64,000 nt of DNA from Dolomedes plantarius (taxonomy: Eukaryota > Arthropoda > Arachnida > Araneae > Dolomedidae). The notes under the pieces are model-generated. The model searched no databases. It worked only from the letters and a program-made list of their open reading frames with translations, and had not been told where the DNA came from. The first letter of the stretch is position 1. Each line of letters begins with the position of its first letter. The position numbers and the translations under genes are program-made. This document shows positions 23,023 to 35,150 of the stretch, piece by piece. The stretch is taken from assembly GCA_907164885.2 (NCBI GenBank), contig OU015494.1:434501-498500 (forward strand). The letters are read 5' to 3'.

Positions 23023-24136
23023 CCAAAACTACCAGACATTCCTCTGCCACAGTTTTCGAGCAGTTATGACGAGTGGCCATTATTTGTAAACCAATTTAAT
23101 GATCTATTGGTCTCAAATGATTCTTTGAATGATATGAAAAAGTTTCATTATCTTCAATCAAGATTAAAAGGAGAAATGAAAGCCGACGATGCATATATTG
23201 TCGTTGTTCAAAATTTAAAAGAGCGACACGAGAGCAAAAAACGTATCGCTGACTCGCACATTAACTCGATTCAAAAAATTGAAGAGATTCATCATGAAAC
23301 TTCTAAAGAACTAAGAAAACTGATTGATTGTATGTGCGAGGACTTTTTTGTTATATTTAAGTGCTAACAAACTTTCTGAATTAATTCTGTTGCTGTTCTT
23401 GTTGCTTATGCCACTTGACCGACAGCAACATCAGATGAAGTCCCGAAGGCTATGGACGATGACTGTGCGGCTCCTATTTTAACTCCGATATGGCCAAAGG
23501 ACCAGTCCCATAATTTTGAACCGAGTCAAGTGACCAGAACAGAACACTTAACCCCGCACCTCCCGCACCTAATTTTGATAACTTGGAGGACATTGCAGAC
23601 TTTAAAATCTCAGAAAATGTACACAATGACACAAGCTACTAATGAACTACCTAATTGGGAAGAATTTGTGAACTTTATAAGTAAACGCTGTCAAATATTA
23701 GAAAACATTCACGTAGGAAACTATGTTCCCAAATCCAAACCAGACTCGCAATTTAAATCTAAAAGCTTAATTCTTGAAAATTATCCGAAAATTTCTTGTT
23801 CTATGTATCTCACACATAAAGAACATCACCTAATTTACAAATGCAAATCATTTCATGATTTGTCAGCTAAGGAACGGATTAATGAAATTAGAATTAGAAA
23901 TTCGAAGACAGCTATGTTATAATTGCCTGGAACCCCATAAATTCAATCAGTGTAAAAGTCTTAAAAACTGTAAAATATGTAATAAGCACCTTTATTCTCT
24001 AATTCACCGATATGATTTAATACCTAAACCTACTTTCGTAGAAGCGCCAGATGGCATTAGCATTAATTCTACTAGAAGTCCAGAAGGTAGTTCGCCTTTT
24101 GTGGAAACGATTTTGATAGTTAAGTTATATGTATAA
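23023..24136 (+). pseudogene. BEL-3 gag fragment
   Basis: It begins without a start codon directly after LTR-like sequence: KLPDIPLPQF, YDEWPLFVNQFNDLL and FHYLQSRLKGE, a DUF1759-type capsid. After a broken stretch, 23452-23922 has ELPNWEEFVNFISKRCQILENI and HLIYKCKSF. Another frame then carries the knuckle CYNCLEPHKFNQCKSLKNCKIC. Coding homology stops near 24010, at the edge of a 2 kb insertion, and resumes near 26090. Confidence 0.85.
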
Positions 24137-25081
24137 ATGCCATATTTTTGCGGCGATTTGCTTCTAATAGCCATAGTTCTTGACAATAGCTATAGTTCGA
24201 ATAATCCATGAAAGTAAACTTTTTCTTTGTACTGCCATGTCAATATTATCCCATTCCTCGTGGACCTTTTTCCAAAGTGCGTTCAGTGTTCTTGGATGCC
24301 GTTTTCCTAAGACTCGTTTTAATAAACCGAATGCGCAAAAATCCACTGGAGAAGCATCAGGTGATTTTGCAGGTATTTCATGAAATGGGATACACTTTAC
24401 TCCTGTTTCTGATTCTTTCTTTGCTAAATAAGTGACAGTTGATTTAGACGTATGACTAGAGGCTTTATCTGAATGAAGTTCAACTTTATCAATGTCCTTT
24501 CCATGTAAGGCTGGAATTTCTTCTTGGCTCTAAAATTGGCTCTAAAATATTCTGCTGATAGTAGAGTGAATTAATATTGGCTTTACTTCAGACTTTTTTG
24601 ATTTTTAATGTGCCGTTGTAACAAAATCTTGCAACGATCATGAATCCCTTTGGGAACTTTTCTGTACACTAACGAAGCCCTTTCGTACGGTCATTCCCGT
24701 CAGTTGAGCAATAGATCATTTATCTTTTTTAATTATAGTTACTTAAATACACCCATGCCTCATCGAATGTTACCACAAAATCCCCTTTTTCAGCAGCTAG
24801 GAGTTTTTCATATAATTTTCTACAATCTGTTTTTCTTTCAGTAATATGCTTTAGCAAAAGCAGATGAACTTTAGGTTTAAACATATTTTTTAACTTCAAA
24901 TCTTTATGAAAGATTTTACTTACAGTGCCAAAGACATTCCTAGTTTTGACGCAATGGATCTTTGAGTCGGCGGATTTTCTTTTAGGATCAGAGACTTCAC
25001 TCTCTTGATATTGTTCTGTTTTTCTGGGTTCGATAGGATTGAATGAATTCTTTTCAGAAAGTGCACACGAAATAAAATTTA
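24137..25081 (-). pseudogene. Mariner-like transposase remnant inserted in BEL-3
   Basis: On the minus strand, fragments read LILKENPPTQRSIASKLGM (HTH), HITERKTDCRKLYEKLL, FDEAWVYLSNYN (first catalytic Asp) and, at 24164-24346, MDFCAFGLLKRVLGKRHPRT with WKKVHEEWDNI. The third acidic residue is the Asp of MDFCAFG. The same family occurs as a better defined copy at 40034-41334. Multiple stops are present, and clear TIRs were not found. Confidence 0.8.
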
Positions 25082-25086
25082 TTATT

Positions 25087-25471
25087 CTGTAAATTCTTCA
25101 GGCGCATACACAAATTCAAACAGAAAACACGTAACAACTGTACAACAGAAAACTCTAATAACACAAGTCAGGATAACAGAGTCTTCAATACAATATACGT
25201 CTAACGCACTTTCAATACATTCAATTCTCAGTAGAAAAGAACACCGAGTTCCAATGCCAATTTCAGGTATATTTATAGACTTCCAAAGCGCCCTCTATCG
25301 GTCAACTAGCCAGATAGTTCCAGAACCTTCTGGAAAGTTCCAGACGATTGGCGACCATTTAGCGCCATGTAGGAAAATTTGGCGACCAAAATTAGTCACC
25401 AAATCCATCACCAATTTGGCAATAACTCTCATATTTTGCATGATTACTATAGACTCCTAAAATTCGTAACA
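25087..25471 (-). repeat. Solo LTR
   Basis: Read on the minus strand it begins TGTTACGAATTTTAGGAG, has a CTATAAATATA TATA box preceded by a GATAGAGGGCGC stretch, and ends near AGAATTTACAG. The sequence TTATT flanks both sides (25082-25086, 25472-25476), fitting a 5-bp target duplication. There are no internal genes, so this is best explained as an LTR-LTR recombination product. Confidence 0.65.
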
Positions 25472-25476
25472 TTATT

Positions 25477-26007
25477 TAGATGCGTTCGAACAGTCTTAGC
25501 ATGAGGTTTCGCGGTCATGTTTTCATTTTTACTTTCAGTTAGATTTTTTTTCCTTTCAAATTTAATATATTTTAAATCTGTGAAGTTATGGAAGATGTTG
25601 ATATGTCCGAAAAATTCAATTTTATGTTGTAAGTTGATATGGCACACTAAAAATTGGCTCTTTAATGTGGCTAAAGCTGGTAGTGTAATTATGAAAAAAT
25701 ACTAAGTTATTCGAAATTTGGCAAAAGTTGATGTTTACTTCATTTCTTACCCCACCCCAAAATTTTAGTCCCTAATTGAAAAAAAAATTTCATTGTAGAC
25801 CATCCATATGCTTGAGGTTGAATATGAGTATTAACTAAAGAATATTTGTATTGAAAACTTAATTGAGCGATTTTATATTTCACAACAAAAGTTTCATTTT
25901 TAATTTGCCGAAAACGTGAAAAAATGACATATCAACATCTGTCATACCGCCACAAAAATACCTTTTTTTGAAATGCCATAACCGCGATTTTTACACCGCT
26001 TTATAAT
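25477..26007. other. Unassigned sequence inside the BEL-3 interruption
   Basis: AT-rich. The phrase GTTGATATGTC recurs in both orientations near 25600 and 25930. No gene recognised. Confidence 0.4.
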
Positions 26008-27343
26008 TTGTTCATACGAATATTTCTCCTCGGAAAGCGCAGTTACATAACCTACAAGATATCTATTAATGTTTGGAGCCATTTTCAAACTAAATCTTTT
26101 ATTTTACATTCCAATCAAAACAAAACAGTAACAGACGATTATTCTGAAGTTGCCAAATTTTTATCTCAAAATGCAAACGACAAATATAAACTACAAAATC
26201 GTTTCCATAAAGTGCGAACGACCTTCTGTATAAACAATTATCCGTGCGTGGAACTTACGCAAGGTCAAACAAGCATTAGTGTTCCCCCTCTATATGAAGT
26301 TGCAGGCACTGCGGAATCATCAAACTGCTTCTCATCTCTAACCGATAGCAATAAATTTGTGATTCTTCAAACAGCCATAGTTGACGTTCGAGATTCAAGT
26401 GGAGTATCTAAATCACTACGTGCGTTCCTTGATTCTGTAAGCCAATCTTGCTTCATAACAACTGAGAATGCTGATTTATTGAGTTTAAAAAAGAAAAAAG
26501 TTAATGCGCCTATCTTGGGGTTGAACGGTTCTTCCTTAACAGTAAAAAATCAGATCTCAACTGTAATTTCTAACGGTAGCGGATATTTTAAAAGGAATGT
26601 AGAATTACTTGTAGTGAATAAGAGAACAAACTTGACGCCTTCTAAACTTCTTGAGATATCAAAAATTAAATTTTCATGTAACATAAAGTATGATGACCCA
26701 CATTTTTCATCTCCATATAAAATTGACTTGTTGACAGGTTTAGAGTTCTTCTATGGACTTATGGGAGCTAAAAAGATAAAATTGAATAATGAGAACATTA
26801 TTCTCCAAGAATCTGTGTTTGGATGGCTTACAAAGGCAACAATAGGGTTAACTAGAAAACCGAGCCTGTTAATACCCTTCCTGCTATCATGCCTCATGGT
26901 GCATTCACATTCGACAGAGTTCTCTCCCCGACTCTCCTGTCAACATTAGTCACGGTAATATTAGACACGGTATTTAGAACCACCCCCATTCCAATGAACA
27001 CGTGTCTTCCAGATATTCCCCCATTTAGAACCCCCCCCCCATTCAAGCCGCCAAAGACTTCGTGTTTCTTGATCTACTGTCCCCCGCCCCCACTGTCACC
27101 ATTTGACCCCCGGGACCTCGAGTTTGCCTTTGATGCAATGCATACGGACCGCCAGAGCGAGCGATCCGACGCAGAGAACAGCGTACAGAGACATAAATCA
27201 CTGGAATAGGCAAAGAGCGCTGTGCAAGTCTGTACGCGCTATCAGAGGAAATGCCTCACAGGAAATGCCTGAAGAAGTTTTGGAATCTTGAAACTATAGG
27301 CATTAGATACGAGTCTAATCATGATGTTAGAATTTCATAATAA
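26008..27343 (+). pseudogene. BEL-3 protease region and RT linker
   Basis: The BEL frame is recognisable from about 26090 (HSNQNKTVTDDYSEV). It continues with the protease core TAIVDVRDSSGVSKSLRAFLD, SVSQSCFITTENA (active site D-S-V rather than D-S/T-G), IDLLTGLEFFYGLM and LQESVFGWLTKATIG. About 400 bp of unrelated sequence (26860-27265) follows. The linker to RT resumes at 27269-27343 (LKKFWNLETIGIRYES). The reverse transcriptase itself is absent. Confidence 0.82.
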
Positions 27344-28317
27344 AAGTACAGTAATGGCCAAATTATTAGAAATTTTTAAAAATTCTGATTTTTTAACATT
27401 TGTGCTGGGTGGTATTTGGGTTAATTTACTTTTAAAATATTTAAATTATTTTTATGATTGAAATTACCAGGTTCGTTCTACCCAGCGTGTAATCTCTGTA
27501 GAAAAGGAGATACAACTCTTATGTATTAAATGATGAGGACCATATTTAAAAAATTAACAAAAACTTTATTACAATATATAATATAAATAAGTTTACTACA
27601 TAATAAACACTTGCATAAAAGTATTAAAATGATTCATATTCTTTAAGTCATAATTTGGTCCCTCACCACCAAATATAAATTATGTAATTTAAATTTAAAT
27701 TTAAATTTAATTTAATGTACTGTCCTCGATACAACTGCAAGAATCTGACTTACCCCAACTCGGCTCGACTGTTGCTACACTTGACGGCATCTTTGTACCT
27801 GCATTAATATTTGCACAATTCTGGGCGGTGATCATCCTCGTCGATCAATATCGAACCCTAATATGTTCGCGCAGAAATCGACGTTATAACCGTCAAATAC
27901 TCGGAGATCTCGAAAGAATCTCCACCGACAAAAGGGCTCGAAAGCCTCTCTATCCGTCGGTACTAACCATCCGAATATCCAATCTAAAAAAAATACTCCT
28001 TTTTGCCACCTGTTTTTATTACCTACCTAACTAAATCTAACTTTCTATGCAAGTTTCTAACTTCCAATCAGAACATTTTCCTTACTTCTAAACCGTCCCA
28101 CTTCTCCAAAACTCACACTCTAGTGGCCTAAAACTTATTCTTTATAAAATTCACAAACCTCATTGGGTCTCTACTTTCTCACATGTTTTTCGCCCCTTCT
28201 TCCATTTTTCTTATATTTTTATTGGAACGAAGTTCTTTTACGCGGCTTACAGTAGAGTGAACTGGCAGGAATCGTCACGTAACGAAAAAGCGTTATGCCC
28301 CCTTCATAAGAGCTTTT
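27344..28317. other. Unassigned sequence with possible Tc1 terminus
   Basis: TACAGTAATGGCCAAATTATT at 27347 resembles a Tc1 TIR, but no transposase follows. A short ATTTAA tandem run lies at 27690-27715. No gene recognised. Confidence 0.4.
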
Positions 28318-28318
28318 C

Positions 28319-28461
28319 CTCAAGGACTCTGTGGCTGAATGGTTATCGAATCGGACATCGGACTACGGAGCAAGAGGTACCTGGTTCAAATCCCCGCACA
28401 AGCACTGGCCGTTTCTATTCCCACTCATTCTTGGAATAGCGCAGTATATATATATATTATA

Positions 28462-28498
<37 letters not shown>

Positions 28499-28500
28499 CA
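28319..28500 (+). mobile_element. tRNA-derived SINE-like unit with (TA)n tail
   Basis: It has an A-box-like TGGCTGAATGG (28332-28342) and B-box GGTTCAAATCC (28383-28393) at tRNA spacing. The middle, GGACTACGGA, resembles tRNA-Arg(ACG). The T stem and acceptor do not pair properly, so it is not a working tRNA. It continues into unrelated sequence and a (TA)n tail at 28441-28498. An inverted 18-bp pair (28222-28239, 28557-28575) encloses it. Confidence 0.55.
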
Positions 28501-28575
28501 CTAATATAATCAATAGAAATCTACATATTAAATCACGTTTAGTGTTGAAAAAAAAACGTAAGGAACTTCGTTCCT

Positions 28576-29344
28576 GACGGAGGTCCCCCGACCGCACAAT
28601 TTCTTTTTTTTCTTAACATCTCTCCCGATTGCACCACCTGGTCATTTAGTCAGGGCCAAAATATTTTGCACAACTGGCTTTTCTCTATCCTTTCTTTGAC
28701 CCGACGATACGGTTACTGCTGCGTTCCAATATAATCCTTTCCAATATAATCCTTTCAATTCTTCTATTCCATATTCTAAGGAGCTTTTTCGACTGACCAT
28801 CGGCTACGAAAGTCTTTCATCCAGCCGGTACTGTTCATGGGATCCCCACTCTCTTTCTACCACTCGCTTTCTACCAGCGTAGAAAATTTCATAGTTACGA
28901 ATCTAAGATATTTCTTACCCTATTCAACCCCTCTTTAATGTATAGAACTATTTTCTTGTGCTTCTCTACCTACATTTTTCTACACACTTGTTCTTACATT
29001 TTTTTAAAAAACAAGCAGCTTCAACCCGAAATTCTGAAAAGTATACGAATATTTTGTAGCTTTGGTTTGCTAGACCGGAAGAGCTAGCACTTGCTTATCC
29101 ATAACTGCAATAATAATTATCATCACACAAAATTTAAACTTCCCGCTGATTTAACATATATGTGTACTACATTTCAGATCATTTTATAGAGGACGCTGCC
29201 ACAGAAGTTTTTTTAAAATACCTGGCAACTAGTGCGTGGCAAAAGTGGATCATTTGCACTGGAATGTTGTAGTACAGAAAGTTTCGATTTTGACATTTTT
29301 AAGTAATTCTCTAAGATATAATTTTTGTATTTGCATTTTAGGAT
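28576..29344. other. Unassigned sequence
   Basis: No gene recognised. TACAGAAAGTTTCG near 29273 may be another Tc1-type end. Confidence 0.35.
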
Positions 29345-29407
29345 ACTCTTTTGCTCCAGAAATAAGATTTAAAACTTATTTAAGAGTGTCAAGGCCTCTA
29401 TAAAAAT

Positions 29408-30185
29408 ATGGGAAGAATAGCAGATTTATCGCCACGAAAACGTGGCCAGATAGAGACTTTGCTGGAGAACTCATCTTTGAAACAGAAGGAAATTGCAAGA
29501 AAACTATCAGTTTCAGAAGCCGCAGTATCACGTGTTAAGAAGTCTTTGCAATTTGGTTCATCTGGATGCCCAAAGCGAAAGGGGGGGGGGGAGGTGATAG
29601 AAAACGCTTAACAAATCCTCGAGACGACCGAAAACTGCTCCAGTTTCGCCGTTCCAACAGAAAGTTCTACTCTAAACGGCTTGCAAGTGAAATGGCAAAA
29701 ACAGGTGTCATTTTAAGCCCAAGAACTTTACGACGGCGATTATATGACGAAGGATATAATGCCTATCGCCCTAGAAAGAAACCCATGGTAATGCCTGCAA
29801 TGCGGTCTAAAAGACTGGTGTGAGCAAAAAAGTTGCAAAACTGGACCGCAGAGGTTGGGAGAGGGCAAGTTTTATATTTTAGTATCCATATTTGCATTTT
29901 AAAACATATTTGTAAACATTAATTAATAAATACAATGCTTAAATGTTAAAAAATAAAAACGCATAAAAAGTTTTTATGACCATTGAAAATCGAGTTTTTA
30001 GTAATACAGTATTACCCTCTCTGCAGGTACGCTTCTCTGATGAATCCATTTTAGAAATATTAGAAGATAGATTTCGTTATGTGAGGAGAAGCGAACAGAA
30101 TTTCGTGCTGATTGTGTTTGAATCCGTCAAACATTCAGCCAAAGTAATGATTTGGAGCGTCATATCTGTCATACTGTATTACTAA
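29408..30185 (+). pseudogene. Tc1-like transposase, N-terminal and middle part
   Basis: The ATG at 29408 opens MGRIADLSPRKRGQIETLLE, KQKEIARKLSVSEAAVSRVKK (HTH). A long G run at 29581-29591 shifts the frame into RDDRKLLQFRRSNRKFYSKRLASE and LSPRTLRRRLYDEGY. After about 150 bp of GT...AG-bounded AT-rich sequence, coding resumes at 30027 with RFSDESILEILED and KVMIWSVIS. The catalytic second Asp and Glu are absent. Confidence 0.82.
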
Positions 30186-30281
30186 AACTCGGTTTTCAAT
30201 GCGTTTTTATTTTTGTAACATTTAAACATTGTATTTATTAATTGACGTTTACAAATATGTTTTATTATGCAAATATGGATA

Positions 30282-30739
30282 CTAAAATATAAATCTTGCT
30301 CTCTCCCAATCCTCTGCGGTCCAGTTTTGCAACTCTTTTGCCCACGCCAGTCTTTTAGACCGCATTGCAGGCGTTACCTTGGTTTTCTCTCTAGGGCGGT
30401 AGGCCTTGTATCCTTCGTCATATAATCGCCGTCGTAAAGTTCTTGGGCTTAAAATGACACCTGTTTTTGCCATTTCACTTGCAAGACGTTTAGAGTAGAA
30501 CTTTCTGTTGGAAGAGCAAAACTGGGCCACTTTTTGGTCGTCTCGAGGAGTTGTCTACTACACCTCCCCTTTCACTTTGGGGACCCAGATGAACCAAATT
30601 GCAAAGACTTCTTAACACTTCATACCACAGATTCTGAAACTGATAATTTTTTTGCAATTTCCTTCTGTTTCAACGATGAGTTCTCCAGATAAGTCTGTAT
30701 GTGACCACGTTTTCGTGGCAACAAATCTGTTATTCTTCC
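30282..30739 (-). pseudogene. Tc1-like transposase N-terminus, mirrored copy
   Basis: This minus-strand copy of the same protein start reads NRKFYSKRLASEMAKTGV, LSPRTLRRRLYDEGYKAYRP and KELQNWTAEDWERARF. The initiating ATG is near 30741. It is slightly better preserved than the plus-strand copy in the second HTH, since it lacks the stop after KRL. Confidence 0.82.
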
Positions 30740-30784
30740 CATATTGTTACACAGGCCTTGCCACGCTCAAATAAGTTTTAAATC

Positions 30785-31542
30785 TTATTTTTGGAGCATA
30801 AATTGGTACAAAGGTCCCAGTCCATACCAGAAGAAACACCCCCAGACCATAATTCTACCTCCTCCGAACTTTACTGTAGGTACAATGCATTCTGGCAGGA
30901 GGCGTTCTCCAGGCAGACGCCAGATACAGACCCTGCCATCCGAGCGGTAGAGGGTGATCCTTGATTCGTCGCTCCTGAGAACCCGTTTCCACTGGTCTAC
31001 GATCCACTTTCGACGTGCTTTGCACCACAATAACCGAGCAGTGCGGTTGGACTTTGTGTTTAAAGGGGCTTATGGGCGGTAGCACGACCATGAAAACCAA
31101 GTATATGTGCTTCCTTACGGATGGTATTCCTCGAAACAACACTCCCGGATGCCCGTTGAAACTCCTGGAGTATTTGGGCCATTGGTTGGTTGCGGTTCTT
31201 CTGAATTTCTCTGGACAGCACCCGTCGGTCTCTATCTCCGAGTTTCGTGGGTCTGTCGACTCGGGACACATTCCGACAATCACCGCTCACCTTCAACTTC
31301 TGAAACACATAGGCCACTGTCGATTTGGGGTAATTCAGCTCGCTAGATATGTCCCTTAAGGATCGGCCATTTTTGTGATGCCGACGATTACACCTTTCTC
31401 GAAATCAGATAACACTGCACTTCGTGGCATCTTGCATGCGACTAATGTCAATGTTGTTGCCTTACGCGATATTTAACGACAGAGGGCGTGACGTCTATCA
31501 GGACGGCAGATATCGTCATTTGCATTGGTGTCCAAATACCTA
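30785..31542 (-). mobile_element. Tc1-like element, 3' truncated
   Basis: The right end GGTATTTGGACACCAATGC (minus strand) adjoins TA at 31541-31542. The transposase start MPRSAVLSDFEKG is near 31429. The HTH segments follow (PKSTVAYVFQKLKVSGD, RDRRVLSREIQKNRNQPMAQ), then the first Asp (LRSDESRITLYRSDG) and GGGRIMVWGCFFWYGLGPL. It stops at the fold-back element junction near 30795. Stops and frame changes are present. Confidence 0.85.
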
Positions 31543-32990
31543 TTGGTAAATAATGTAGCTGATATTTACAGATTTATCTTCAATTGCAAAAATCCGAATT
31601 CAAAGAGAAAAGGTATGTTAACAAACATTGAGTTAAAATGCTCCATTTCTAAACTAGTTAAAATGGTCCAGAATGAGGATTTTTCTGAGGACTTAAAAGC
31701 ATTAAAACGTAACAAGCCAATTCCTCGCAAAAGTAAGTTAAAAAGTGTGTGCCAAATACTCTATAATAATGGAGATATTCGTGTCGGAGGTAAACTTTCG
31801 AATTATCCTGTGATAAGAAACATCCGATAATTATTCCAAAAAATCATATATTAACCAAGTTGATATTTATTTATTTCCGTAAAATATTTTTTTCGTGTAG
31901 GACCCCAAACTTTGATTCGTTTTATTAGAATGTCATATTGGCCTATTCAAGGTAAGTCTTTAGCAAAGAAGGTTGTACTCATTTGTATGCAATGTTTTAA
32001 ACACAATCCAGCCATCAGTGAACAGTTAATGAGAAATTTACCATCAGTTAGGATACAACCAAGCCCACCTTTTACTAACGCTGGTGTTGACTTTACAGGC
32101 CCCTTTGAAGTAAAATATAAGGGACAGAGCAAAGGAAATTATTCCAAAATATACGTGTTAATATTTATATGTTTAACCACAAAGGCCATTCGTCATCTTG
32201 AAATTGTCACGGATTTAACAACAGAAGCATTCATCGCGGCTTTAAAAAAGGTTTTTTGCCTGAAGAGGCAAAAGGTCTTCTATATTTTCAGACAACGCTA
32301 CTAACATCCGAGGAACACAGAGTTGAACAGACTACGAAAAATGGTATGCAATCCTCATGAAAAGGTAGGAAATTATTTAGCTTCTGAAGATGAAAGTTGG
32401 AACTTTATACCTCCTAGATTTCCTAATTTCGGCGGCCTATGGGAAAATAATGTTAAGTTTTTTAAAACTCATTTTAAAAAACTCTGGGAAATTCAAGGCT
32501 TACAACTGAAGAATTTTTAACTCTCATAATTCAAATCGAGGGCATATGAAATTCTCGACTCTCAGTTCCATTATCATCAGATATAAATAACTATGAAATC
32601 CTAACCTGGGCATTTTCTCATGAGAAGACCGATTGAGGAACCAAACATTACTGATATACGAGTAGCTGAAAACAAGTTGTCGAGATGGAAACACATCACT
32701 AGATCAGTGCAATTAATTTGGAAAAATTGGAGTAGAGGAACCACTAACAAAATCGAAACAAATGGCAATTTGAGAAGGGAACATCTCTGTGATTGTGTAA
32801 ATAAGGGAACTTATTAAATGAAGACAACTTACCGCCGTGTAAGTGGCCCATGGGTCGGATAATCGAAGAGATACCAGGTTCTGATAAGAAGCTCAGAGTA
32901 GTCAAGGAGCATACGGTAAACTCGAGGTATTTCTAAAATTGCCATTTTACCTACTTCAAATACAACTAAGTAAAATGACAAGTCATAAAA
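31543..32990 (+). pseudogene. BEL integrase region, plus strand
   Basis: It begins in the RNase H-integrase linker (VADIYRFIFNCKN, SVCQILYNNGDIRVGGKL). The zinc segment follows (LIRFIRMSYWPIQGKSLAKK, CMQCFKHN). The core has VDFTGPFEVK (first Asp) and FSDNATNIRG in another frame (second Asp). WNFIPPRFPNFGGLWENNVK carries the Glu. The C-terminal domain at 32620-32970 (AENKLSRWKHITRSVQLIWK, SKIAILPTSNTTK) completes it. At least four frame breaks. It may be the 3' half of the element whose gag is at 23.0 kb, but this is not proven. Confidence 0.85.
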
Positions 32991-33204
32991 GGTTATGTGG
33001 TAGTTTATGTATTGTGTGTTCAAAATTATATGGATTATTGAGATTATATTTCAAATTTGTGTATTAATTTCTCTAATTGAAGAAAATATTCAAATTGTAC
33101 ATCACTGTGTTATCTTAATGTTAAACTTTGTGTTTCAATTTTAGGGATTATTCAAATGAACTTGATTCTTTACTTCTGAAATTTCCATATCAACGGAGGG
33201 AGTA

Positions 33205-33430
33205 TGGAAAAAAATATCCCTTTCATGATGTGGCCCCCAAGTGGCACTATGTGTAATATAGCATTCCAGACATGTGAAAATAAAATCAATTGCGTAGGAT
33301 TGATCCTTTCAATCAAATTTCGACCAGGCAAGTAATCATTTATTAAATAAAGGAAAATGAAATAGTCAGGTCAGCGATGTTTGAAAGCAAAATCCATTGC
33401 GTAGGATTGATCCTTTCAATCAAATTTCTG
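33205..33430 (+). repeat. LTR-like start with two direct repeats
   Basis: A purine tract (CGGAGGGAGTATGG) follows the integrase fragment at the expected place for a BEL 3' LTR. Downstream, a direct repeat of about 37 bp containing GTAGGATTGATCCTTTC occurs at about 33283-33320 and 33389-33427. Each copy includes the small hairpin GATTGA/TCAATC. It does not resemble the LTR at 22787. Confidence 0.5.
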
Positions 33431-34530
33431 TCTGTTGAAATTTTATGAATTTTAATGCTTACTCTGGAGTAGCATTTGAACGAAAGATTGTACGGTATTT
33501 TACAATTACTTTCTGTTCTTTATTAGTTTTTTTAAGCTCCCTCTAGCGATTTTTTATGCACCATGTTTTTCAAATCTTTCATATGTGCTAATAAATGCTG
33601 ATTTTCTCTATTGAGTTATAGTACTAATTTTGTTATAATTGGGTAAAATCAGCTTAGACCCGACAAGTATTAGTTATTCATTACAAGTTTTTTTTACGCG
33701 TCCAAATTAAGAGATATCTTTAAACTGTTGTCGAATAAACAAATGCCAACATCCTGGACCACAAAATGAGAGGAAGGGCACAAACAATGAGATTTCCTCT
33801 CATTGCTGGGATTGTGATTATCACCTGTTCTGACAGACAATTTTCCCCTCCCGGAAAAATCGAAATCACGCTCGTTCCGAAGCATTTCGAATAATTTCAG
33901 GATAATTAAACTAAATCTCCTTTTGACCCTTCACTTTCATTGAAGAGAGACTTAAATTATTACAAGCGAGAAATGTGGGAAGGGAAGTGCTTTAGTCCCA
34001 GAGTTCGGTTAGAAAGAAAATTGAAAAGAGTGAAAAAGGACGTTCTTTTGTTATTACTATAGTATATCACTCGACAACAAAACTCCTTTAATGTGAAAGT
34101 AGATATTAAGGAATACAAAATATTCAAATCTTAGTTGTCTCACAAGCTAAAAGAAAAATACGCAAGCGAATCTACATGTCAATTATCTTGGAAAATTAAA
34201 GTTTTTTTGTTCTGTGCACATCTGAAGTAGCTCAGTAGTTTACAAAAGACACGAAATTATTGTCTTTTATTCGGTAGCAAATATTCATTGCAATTTACAT
34301 CTTTCTTGTTAGGAGGTAATCGGACATTTGGATACCAAAGGCAAAGGTATTGAAAAATTTGGGATGGACTAGGAAGAAGTAAGGCAGTAATTTATCAGAA
34401 TTTATCCAAAAACAGTGATTACGCATCTCGGGAACGGTCAGGAAAGCCAACAAAAATAACGAAAATAGACGGTCGCTCCTTTCTTTGCCTCCAAGATTTG
34501 TCCCTGTGCAAGTTTTCCAGGCTGTGTATT
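33431..34530. other. Unassigned sequence
   Basis: No supported gene. A 63-codon minus-strand open frame near 33694-33885 has no recognisable similarity and is probably chance. Confidence 0.4.
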
Positions 34531-35150
34531 AGGGTAGAACGAAGCAAACTTTTTTAAAAAATTTTAATATGTTATAGTTTTCAAAAGTTGCCTTTTGAGA
34601 TTATAATGAAGAATATAAAATTTTATTGTTCTACTAAAATATTTTTAAGTGCCACAAAGGGATTCAAAATGGATATTATTTGTATAAAATTTGTGATAAA
34701 ATTTATGTTTAAAAAAAATCTTTTATAGTATATTAAAATAATATATATTTTTGGTAAATGAAATATTAAAAATACTATATTTTTACAGGAAACTTACATA
34801 TTCTAAGTACTTCTATTTTTTAGATGCCATTACAGAACAACTGATTTTGTAGAATTTCGCGATTTTCATCATATTAAATTTGCAGCAGCATATTCTTATA
34901 ATACACTTTAGAATGAAAGAAAAACAATTTTTATTTAACAGACATTAGTTAAAATAAACAAATCACACTTATTTAGAAAATTATTAATGTAATGACTTTA
35001 AAGGAAAAAGTTATTTTTAAAACAACATTCATGTTTTTCAAAAGTATATAGTAATCACACATGGTTTCCATTACTTATTTCACTGACACATTGAAACGTG
35101 TTTTGTTTCAAATTTTGGCATTATCTTTGGAGAATGTATTTTTGATAAGT

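Larger units (their letters stand above)
29345..30800. mobile_element. Palindromic (fold-back) Tc1-like element
   Basis: The first about 670 bp (29345-30012) recur inverted at 30165-30800. Both arms hold the same transposase N-terminus and a matching AT-rich segment. The spacer of about 150 bp (30013-30164) holds the next part of the transposase once only. The ends GCTCC(A)AAATAAGATTTAAAAC mirror each other. Confidence 0.85.

Noticed and set aside
27347..27700. Complete Tc1 element beginning TACAGTAATGGCC
   Set aside because: Only a terminus-like sequence; no transposase and no matching right end.
28319..28400. Genuine tRNA-Arg gene
   Set aside because: A and B boxes are present, but T stem and acceptor do not pair, and the sequence runs into a (TA)n tail.
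33283..33427. Possible CRISPR-like repeats
   Set aside because: Only two copies, no further spacers, and a eukaryotic TE context.
33694..33885. 63-codon minus-strand open frame
   Set aside because: No similarity, no start context and no neighbouring gene; length expected by chance.
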